A DNA stretch of 64,000 nt from Acanthaster planci (Eukaryota; Echinodermata; Asteroidea; Valvatida; Acanthasteridae): assembly GCF_001949145.1 (NCBI RefSeq), contig NW_019091428.1, positions 596,622 to 660,621 of the forward strand, read 5' to 3'. The notes under the pieces were generated by a model. That model had not been told where the DNA came from. It ran no database searches and saw only the letters and a list, made by a program, of their open reading frames with translations. Made by a program: the position numbers and the translations under genes. Shown one piece after another: positions 59,901 to 64,000 of this stretch (its first letter is position 1; each line of letters begins with the position of its first letter).

Positions 59901-62900
59901 GCTTAGACCCATTTCTTGCTTAGAGTCTGCATGAAGTTGCACCCAGGATGGATGATGTTATCCGTTTGCTTTGATCATCTGGAGGCTAATTCAGTCCAGA
60001 GAATTTGGGGGACTGAAAGTTACAGGCAAATGCCTAAAATGTCCTGGACTATGAGTATTTTCAACTTGTAGAATCCCTTACATCATAATGTGTCATTACA
60101 GGTATCATAAAGTTGGAACAGAGTTGTGTGGTGCATTGTATGAGCTGTGTCACTGAAGAAATACCACCACCATGACGCTTTGTATAATGAATCATTCTAT
60201 AAGATTTAGGGGTTCAATTCTTTTCGTGTCGCTGTCACATCTGACGTATGATTTTGTTAAAGTTCACAACACTTTCTATTCTCTATTTAGAGAGAGTGAT
60301 GAATTAATGCAAATTACCTGCCAAACAAATAGAAAATAATTTGAAATCAATTTTAGTGATATTTGCATGTCAAATTACGCAGGTATAAAAGACAAAACAG
60401 GGACACAAAAATGTCACACTTTTGGACCCTGTATTTATAGAATGACCCATTCATGTATATGGTAGCTTGAAGCTTCACAGCACAAAACACAGGGCTACCA
60501 ACCCTTCCTATACTGAGTTTGAAACTTACATGTTTTCAGGTTATTTTTACCCTCGGTTTGCCTTACGGGTAATCTCTCACCAAAGGAATGAAATGGAACA
60601 CCCTGTCCTGTCCTTAATATGTAAATATGAAAACATATATGCTTCTCACAAGTACGATGCACATTTACCGGTAAGTCCGAAACGGACTCCCAGAGCTTTG
60701 TTCGGTCGATTCTCACACTCAGCTCTTACATAAAAAATAATGTTGCGGGCAAGCAGAACGAGCATTCATGAAGGCATCTTTAAGAAATGAAAGGTGCTTT
60801 GGTATGAACTCTTGCATCTGGTACTCTGTTATGGTTCCTTTAACATGCCAAGGAAGTTAACCATTGAAAAAACATAAAGTGCAATCTCTCAAGATCACTG
60901 TGTAAAGATAAGTAAAGTAAAGTATTTTAACAGAATCGTCTGTTGTTGTTTTTCCCACCGGCATGCTTTGTTCTTTTCCCCCCGCCATGCTTTGTTCTGT
61001 AAAAAGATCAAGGGAAGTCACAAGAACGGGGTTGCGGAATGGTCGATAGTTTGCTTCCGTGGGAACGGAGTTGGTCTTTTACAGAAATTGCACATTAACA
61101 GAGTGCATTGTGCGGATCATTGAAATGTCTTTCAGCATTTGTTGAATTACACACAATGAGTTGAGGGGCACATTGTTGGCAGTTTATTGTCAGAATTGCC
61201 GTTATTTCCCCAGTTTGGACTCGGATGGTTGGAGTTGATGACTAGTTAGCAAAAGAGGTTTGAATCGACATGTATGTACATGTGTAAATACATTTATGCA
61301 CAATTGCGCGTGTATTTGATGTCTTTTGAATAGCTTTTTTTTCAGCTAAATTTCTTTCTTATTGATTATTTTTTTCTTTTTGGAAGTACAAAACTTCCTC
61401 CTATAATTTGGTTTGGGACAGGTAAGCATAAATTTATGAGCATAAATTTTGCAACTTGACACATACATGTATCAGGTGGTTTCTTAAACTGATACATGTA
61501 ATTGAAACAGGACAGGTGTCAGTTTTATTTTAATTTGGCCCCTAGCCAAGTTTGGACCCCTCACTTTCCTGGTTTTTGGTGAGGTTTTTTGGTCCTTTTT
61601 TTGTTGTGTTTCTGCAAAAGTTAGTGTTGTGGTAAAAAGCTGTGGTTTGTGATAACATGGGAAATCACCATAATTTGGATTGAATGTATTTGCCTGCATG
61701 TCACATCTTTTGTTTCTGAGGCGGTGAAACACATGGTAAATTGACTAGCAAATTACCGGTACATGTTAACGAAAATTACTCCAAGAAGTACCATACATCT
61801 AACTCTGACAGGAAGCCAATTTCTGAGAAAAATTGAACAGTCTCCACCAGTGAACCGACAAGAAGCCGGATGATTGGTTTGTTGTAGTGTAATGAATCAC
61901 TTTTTGGGTCCCAATTTCGAGAACCAGCTTGTTGACATTCTGAATGGTGCCCCGACTGTTGTACAGAGAAGTATTTTTCTTTCAAAACTTAACTCAGTAA
62001 AAGGCTGAAAAGGGTATGCTGCACTTCCTACATGTAGTTTCAATACCATAAGGTCTGTAAAAGTAATCACATGATTTTTTTGGAAAATGCTCTCAGGACC
62101 TTATTCTGAGCTTAATGTTTGTGACTCACCTAACGAAAACAAGTCACAAGGCTTTTTTACCAGTTATTTTGTTTCAGTTTCCATTAGAAAGAGCAGTTTA
62201 CACGTACCGGTAGGTCTTTTGTATCACTCACTTTGGCATCCTGGTGAAAATGGAAATTGCACGTACATGTACATTGTACATGTGTAATGTGGGTGACAGG
62301 TGCTGATGGTTCCTGTGGATTTCCCACAATAAAAGGGTTTTTCAAAGGCCTGTAATACCCAAGAAGTGGCTCTGGTGACTTGTGCCTTACTTTCACACAG
62401 TGTGTCACATTAACAAAACATGTTCCAGGCTAGTTTACTTGTTCAACCAGCTTGTGGGGGCAATACTGTACATTACTCAAATTTCACCAAATCATCTCGC
62501 CCAGTCTCATGGTTTTCAATAAGCATCTTTCTGTGCATAATTTATCAGTGAGAACCCCATAGCTCTGGCATGAAGATCTGGAATTCTCAAACCAATTGAC
62601 CTTTGCCCGCCCACTTTTCTCACTTGACCTGTAGTGGGTCAACAAACATTGCATCGTCCCATACATGTAGCAAAGTGTGTCATAAGTGTCATTTACCAAA
62701 AATAAAGCTGATGGCCGGTTGAGTACTTGGTTTACTGACGTTCTACCAAAAAACCAGCTTTATTTTTGGTGAACAACACTTAAAACACACTTTGCTGTGG
62801 GAGAATACCATGTTTGATGATGTTCTATACCAACTATACATGTACATTTAGGTCACATGACTTCGCAGGTTCAATCCCCCTATAACGTTGAGTTTTGTGT

Positions 62901-63803
62901 GAACCTGTGAAGTGTTGAGCAGTATTACATGTACATGTACATTGAATGGTACTGGTAGAGACTACTAGTACACGAGCATGTGCAGTACACGTACTACGTG
63001 CATAAGTGCATATAAATGAACTCTGATTTTAAACAATGAACTTTCAATTAATGTAATTGAACTTTAAGAGGATTTAAGAAACCCAGGCGGTTCGCATTCC
63101 AAGCAAATGCATGTGCCTCGGCATCCCAGGTTACCCATATTCCCACTACCGATGCGGCCAGCAGAATAAATAACGCTGTTTGTTTTGATCTGTCCGGGGA
63201 TTAGTCTCTGTAGGTCGGCACAGCAACCATCTGCCCCGAGGTGTATCTTCATCAGTCGTCTTTTTTTTTTTTAATCAAGATGTCATGTTTGATATCCATC
63301 AGGAGTGCTTGAAATAACACCATTTGGCAAACCAGAAATTCTGGTTTTGGTCATCGCTTACACGTCCATACATGTACCAGTACGTGTACATGTGCATGTA
63401 AGGAACGGGAGTTTTTATTCTCCACAGGAGGTTCAGCATTTGTACACTGTACAATGTACATGTACACATGTAGCTGTACACGTTCATGTACATGTATAAA
63501 GTCCAATTCTAGTTGTTGAAATATGCAACATATTGAATTGATCAATCAGAATTGTGCCTCCACTTTTTTTAAATGTTTTTTTGAAGCAGCTGATTCCAAG
63601 TCCCAAAAGGTTTATTCAAGCAGATGGTTACATTTTTTACAGAGTGGCTGACCTCACCATGAGTTGCCCAAGCCTGCTGTTAATGACACTAACAGAATTT
63701 CTGCACTGCTGCTAGGTACCAACACTCCAAAAAAGGTTCACATTCTTTTTTTTCCCCTTGATTTCAGGCAGCAGGGCTGAAATTTATGAGCTCATTATAT
63801 GTG
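56923..63803 (+). CDS. Unrecognised gene, 5' part: four small phase-1 exons
   Basis: Exons: 56923-57016 (ATG in AAACATGG, start MARRASDPRNRQYTQV, donor GATG|GTAAGT), 57575-57649 (acceptor TTCCAG, donor TTTG|GTAAGG), 59614-59646 (acceptor TTACAG, donor CATT|GTAAGT), 63768-63803 (acceptor TTTCAG, donor TGTG|GTAATT). Every junction is phase 1 and the joined frame has no stop, about 79 codons so far. Exon 2 encodes IIVSAPFEKCLPSRYSFGGD, exon 3 FEPTYQWKSH, exon 4 SRAEIYELIIC. The N-terminal part is basic then proline/serine-rich (MPAPPTPSSSEVSED) and probably disordered. The gene continues beyond the right edge. I do not recognise the family. The first two exons are the firmest; the last could be a chance fit. 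It is divergent from CRYL1-C with about 1.8 kb between starts. Confidence 0.5.
58061..58193. mobile_element. Foldback element (family 5)
   Basis: Arms of about 42 bp: AAGTTTGATCAGTGAC and CCAGTGGTCGATTT at the left pair with AAATCGACCACTG and GTCGCTGATCGAACTT at the right. The loop is about 45 bp. It lies in intron 2 of the right-hand gene. Confidence 0.7.
60191..60446. mobile_element. Foldback family 3, copy 3
   Basis: Arms ATCATTCTATAAGATTTAGG and, inverted, GTCATTCTATAAATACAGG; inside, TTTTCGTGTCGCTGTCACATC pairs with AACAGGGACACAAAAATG. The centre matches that of 52142-52370 in inverse orientation. It lies in intron 3 of the right-hand gene. Confidence 0.75.
62260..63500. repeat. Cluster of ACATGT/GTACATGTAC words
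   Basis: Many copies of the palindrome ACATGT, often as GTACATGTACA, at about 62265, 62840, 62928, 63365-63400 and 63445-63500. They form short hairpins and give several Cys/His/Val-rich chance frames on both strands. No gene is implied. Confidence 0.7.
62693..62785. repeat. Short inverted repeat, related to 18068-18200
   Basis: TTACCAAAAATAAAGCTGATGG pairs with CCAGCTTTATTTTTGGTGAA. The following text (TTTGCTGTGGGAGAATACCATG) matches TTTGCTGTGGGAGAATGCCATG in CRYL1-A intron 1, so this is a dispersed repeat with two copies in the window. Confidence 0.6.
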
Positions 63804-64000
63804 GTAATTCAGTCTTTCCATGCTTGATTTCCTAAGCTGTTCCACGGTGCTCTCAGTGTACCAACCCTGTTGAAAGGATGTGGTTGCGTTATGAGGCATT
63901 CTGGGGATAACAAGAGCTGCCATTTTTAGCACTGATTGAGGTGATGCCCTTGAATATTATGTCCGCACTTCCCTTGTTACACTCAAGTCATCAGAACCCC

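Noticed and set aside
61391-61425. Possible extra exon of the right-hand gene (GGAAG acceptor, GACAG|GTAAGC donor, reading KLPPIIWFGT)
   Set aside because: The acceptor lacks a good polypyrimidine-AG and its phase does not fit the phase-1 chain; the in-phase reading has a stop.
62850-62885. GCAGGTTCAATCCCC, another B-box-like string, possible tRNA or SINE
   Set aside because: No matching A box or stem on the 5' side; it lies within an unrelated dispersed repeat.

Overview
This is a eukaryotic nuclear window. It has spliced genes with GT-AG introns, long AT-rich intergenic DNA, many foldback (inverted-repeat) elements, dense ACATGT/TAGGCCTA-type low-complexity words and two assembly gaps (25692-26228 and 42753-43491). 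Poly-C2H2 zinc-finger genes without a KRAB box, together with the repeat vocabulary, suggest a marine invertebrate deuterostome, perhaps an echinoderm or relative. That is inference; no sequence search was possible.

Layout. 1-13.3 kb: no gene recognised. 13.3-18.7 kb: complete seven-exon minus-strand lambda-crystallin/L-gulonate 3-dehydrogenase gene (CRYL1-like copy A, 322 aa). 18.9-44.9 kb: four tandemly duplicated plus-strand units, each with an upstream segment, a short first exon, an intron and one large exon of C2H2 fingers. ZNF1 is intact. ZNF2 has a one-base frameshift. ZNF3 has a long open array with a decayed leader. ZNF4 has a highly homogenised TGEKP-linked array broken by a gap, and a dead first exon. 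44.94-46.65 kb: a compact block of short, intronless, partly overlapping and visibly decayed ORFs on both strands, convergent on a hairpin; this looks like a fossil virus-like or mobile element and is the most novel feature here. 46.65-49.7 kb: second CRYL1 copy (B), a pseudogene with stops in three exons, a frameshift in exon 5, exon 4 deleted and the last exon truncated. 51.2-55.2 kb: third copy (C), intact, 337 aa. 56.9-63.8 kb: the 5' part of an unrecognised plus-strand gene built of small phase-1 exons, leaving the window on the right.

How it fits together. CRYL1 and ZNF sequences interdigitate: A, then four ZNF units, then B, an orphan finger relic, then C. This implies repeated local duplication of a CRYL1-ZNF neighbourhood. 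The CRYL1 copies would act in the glucuronate-xylulose pathway in the cytosol; the ZNF products would be nuclear DNA-binding proteins. Nothing suggests the two families work together; they share a duplication history. Foldback families occur in the introns and intergenic DNA, and one family sits at different positions in two duplicated segments, so it moved after or during the duplications.
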